Below, in pieces: positions 33,301-33,886 of a stretch of 33,886 nucleotides of DNA. Below the pieces are notes generated by a model. It searched no databases and was not told the DNA's origin. It worked only from the letters and a program-made list of their open reading frames with translations. Position 1 is the stretch's first letter; the number at the start of each line of letters is the position of its first letter. Both the position numbers and the translations under genes were made by a program. Source of the stretch: Acidobacteriota bacterium (lineage in GTDB: Bacteria; Acidobacteriota; UBA6911; RPQK01; JACQSY01); the NCBI GenBank assembly GCA_016211085.1, contig JACQSY010000097.1:1-33886 (forward strand), written 5' to 3'.

Positions 33301-33610
33301 GGACAAGGTCAATGCGGGCTTGCTGCTCGACTTCCAGCTTGATGCCGGAGCGAACCAGGGTTTGGAACCCCGCCAATTCAGCGCTTAGTTCGTAGTTCCC
33401 GACCGGAAGAGCAGCAATTCGATAGGCACCACGTTCGTCCGTAACCGCGTTCCTGGAATAATTGGTCTCCACGTTGCGAGCGGTAACGCTCACCCCGGGA
33501 AGAACTGAACCGCTGGGGTCGGACACTGTACCCAGGATAGCGGTATCAGCGTGGGCCCAAATTACTGAACACAGGAGAACACCCGTGGCAATTGCAATTT
33601 GACGCTTCAT
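30311..33610 (-). CDS. TonB-dependent outer-membrane receptor with carboxypeptidase-regulatory-like domain
   Basis: This 1099-residue Oar-like receptor has a signal peptide (MKRQIAIATGVLLCSVIWAHA, cleaved before DT). A CarboxypepD_reg-type beta sandwich follows (about 23-105, ILGTVSDPSGSVLPGVSVTA), then the plug (about 115-230, VDLPLNGRSFIQLASL, later NNFILDGSDNNNTYSG). A large beta barrel follows with Asn/Gly/Tyr/Phe-rich strands, ending in GLKYIF with a C-terminal aromatic as needed for BAM insertion. The ATG at 33610 follows GGAGGTGGAGA; an upstream in-frame start at 33643 would spoil the signal sequence. Such receptors are heavily expanded in Acidobacteriota and import large or scarce nutrients using TonB energy. 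As first gene of the cluster, behind a good promoter, it probably imports the cluster's substrate. Confidence 0.95.
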   Translation of the reverse strand: MKRQIAIATGVLLCSVIWAHADTAILGTVSDPSGSVLPGVSVTARNVETNYSRNAVTDERGAYRIAALPVGNYELSAELAGFQTLVRSGIKLEVEQQARIDLVLQVGSVSETVQVVSDAPLVDTQTATVGQLINNKQIVDLPLNGRSFIQLASLGTGVAVSAGGGTSPGAPQFGSQNFSTNGQRSHSNNFILDGSDNNNTYSGFMSVLPSIDSIQEFRIETNNYGAEYGGRGGAVITLVSKSGTNSLHGTLFEFLRNSSLDAKNFFDRHDAPIPPFKLNQFGANLGGPIRKDKTFFFGSYEGSRQRTAITRIANVPSLDQRRGVFNVTVVNTDGSTSKQTVTVPVHAVSAKLFQLYPLPNVSSPSGNFISSPGSARDGDSYQIKIDHIISASDSLLGRYSISQGDVIDPFPTGQGFPTIPGFGMVAEDRNQALTLSHTHVFSPHIVNELRFGFVRTHYLRVGEDGPRLKDFGFNINNSSALNADLIPSITIGGTSGLAGSYSNLGTSATLPHQSNSDTFQVFDNLSWTKGRHSMKMGGDIRRYRVNRFYPVSQSGLLGFTGARNGEFDSKLRLAFDPMLDFALGLPTSAFSFAGNAARGFRTTAFSTYFQDNIQAASNLTVNLGLRYEYTTVISETGKRLMVWRPDMVNTPTLGLFVIGDNTASCVVTPCSSLPGLEHPYDPQRLNFAPRVGFAYSPLGNNKTVIRGGYGIFWDVATGYWMGNIMLGPPFLSALFNLFPAFPDSFGPGKSFGGRSNFPSLPQFTTFAKDFQFPYIQQWDVSIQRALTNNLTFEIAYVGTKGTHLTFNANNNQPITDPKILGRELTLADSATRDARRPYKGIGTTNYFEGGDNSSYNSMQLKLTQRLTSGTTYIVSYTWSKSIDYKSELEGSLASNKNVKPQDNFNRRAERGVSDFDLTHRFAISYVVDLPFRRLFSGLPVGLTGGWQLSGITTLQTGSPFSIFTGTDRSLTGTSLDRPDLVGDPHAGSRSVGQWFNTKAFALNAIGKFGNSGRNILRSPAYYNFDVALSKTTPVWREHSLQFRAEFFNLFNRPHFSVPSNTMASPNFGALYVTSDVASGNVGLGSGGPRLIQLGLKYIF

Positions 33611-33670
33611 TCTCCACCTCCAACAGTGTAAGAAGGTTCTCACCTCAAAAAACAGACTTGCAGAAGCAAT

Positions 33671-33847
33671 ATTTCTTTAGACTACGAATAGTTGGGATGT
33701 GAAGTCAGTGTATGGCAGTCGTTATTTCAAGTCAAGCACATTTGGGCTTGCCCTCCCCCAAATTTTGGCGCGGGCGATTCTGATTTTCCTAAAGAAATGA
33801 TTTTTGTCAGACGGAATGGGTTAGAATAGTTTCATCTAAAGAAATGA
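33671..33847. repeat. Three copies of CTAAAGAAAT in the promoter region
   Basis: CTAAAGAAATGA occurs at 33789-33800 and 33836-33847 on the plus strand, and the decamer CTAAAGAAAT on the minus strand at 33671-33680. The last lies just downstream of the receptor promoter and the second overlaps the ATG of the partial plus-strand frame. The arrangement suggests binding sites for one regulator controlling both directions. Confidence 0.5.
33707..33735 (-). promoter_or_regulatory. Predicted sigma-70 promoter of the receptor gene
   Basis: On the minus strand TTGACT (33735-33730) is followed by a 17-base spacer and TACACT (33712-33707), about 97 bases before the receptor ATG. The -35 matches 5 of 6 and the -10 matches 4 of 6 consensus bases. 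The predicted start is near 33700, leaving a leader of about 90 nt that contains one CTAAAGAAAT element. Confidence 0.55.
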
Positions 33848-33886
33848 AACAGAAGGGGAGGAAACGAAAGCGCGACCAACTGATTA
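33844..33886 (+). CDS. Possible start of a divergent gene, cut by the window edge
   Basis: An ATG at 33844 opens a frame reading MKQKGRKRKRDQLI and runs off the end. A TAGAAT -10-like hexamer is at 33822-33827. No ribosome site precedes the ATG, while a strong GGGGAGG lies inside the frame at 33854-33860 with no start codon at the right distance in view. Only 14 residues are visible, too few to assign; a regulator would fit the divergent position. Confidence 0.25.
   Translation, partial: MKQKGRKRKRDQLI

Overview
The window looks like part of the chromosome of an uncultured or soil Acidobacteriota-type bacterium. The reasons are a very long TonB-dependent receptor with an N-terminal carboxypeptidase-regulatory-like domain (the expanded Oar-like type of that phylum), Gram-negative envelope genes, mid-range GC and many genes of generic catabolic families. 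This assignment is inferred from gene content only. I see no tRNA, rRNA, CRISPR array, IS element or phage module.

Region 1 (1-12998) is mainly envelope and housekeeping. A minus-strand S41 (CtpA-like) protein lacks both catalytic residues and is divergent from a plus-strand run: ruvX, mltG, an exported hypothetical, an FxLYD-type membrane protein, and two half-transporters forming a heterodimeric ABC exporter. The genes of this run overlap or are tightly spaced. A minus-strand polyprenyl-phosphate sugar-phosphate transferase and a plus-strand, unusually large class A PBP-like protein follow.

Region 2 (13095-33610, minus strand throughout) reads as one long catabolic cluster transcribed from right to left. 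It starts with a TonB-dependent outer-membrane receptor behind a recognisable promoter. Next come a duplicated DUF1579-like protein, an AstE/aspartoacylase-type deacylase, an FAH-family hydrolase, an amidohydrolase, a DoxX-like membrane protein, an NAD-dependent epimerase-like protein, an AhpD-like protein, an NTF2-like protein and an MFS transporter. It ends with an M24 peptidase, one HyuA and two different HyuB subunits (hydantoinase/oxoprolinase/carboxylase superfamily) and two PLP aminotransferases. Gaps are mostly under 110 bp and several genes overlap. Together they suggest uptake and stepwise opening of a nitrogen-containing, probably cyclic or amide-bonded compound, followed by transamination. 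The substrate cannot be read from sequence.

The most striking single observation is in the AhpD-like gene (24055-24633). It is interrupted by one in-frame TGA exactly where the second cysteine of the redox CxxC motif should be (CEH-TGA-TTTH). The protein continues in the same frame with good family similarity, and a short stem-loop with a GU-containing loop follows at the distance expected of a bacterial SECIS. It is best read as a selenoprotein, which ordinary gene calling would split into two fragments.

At the right edge (33611-33886) are the receptor promoter, three copies of a CTAAAGAAAT element, and the possible start of a divergent gene that runs off the window.
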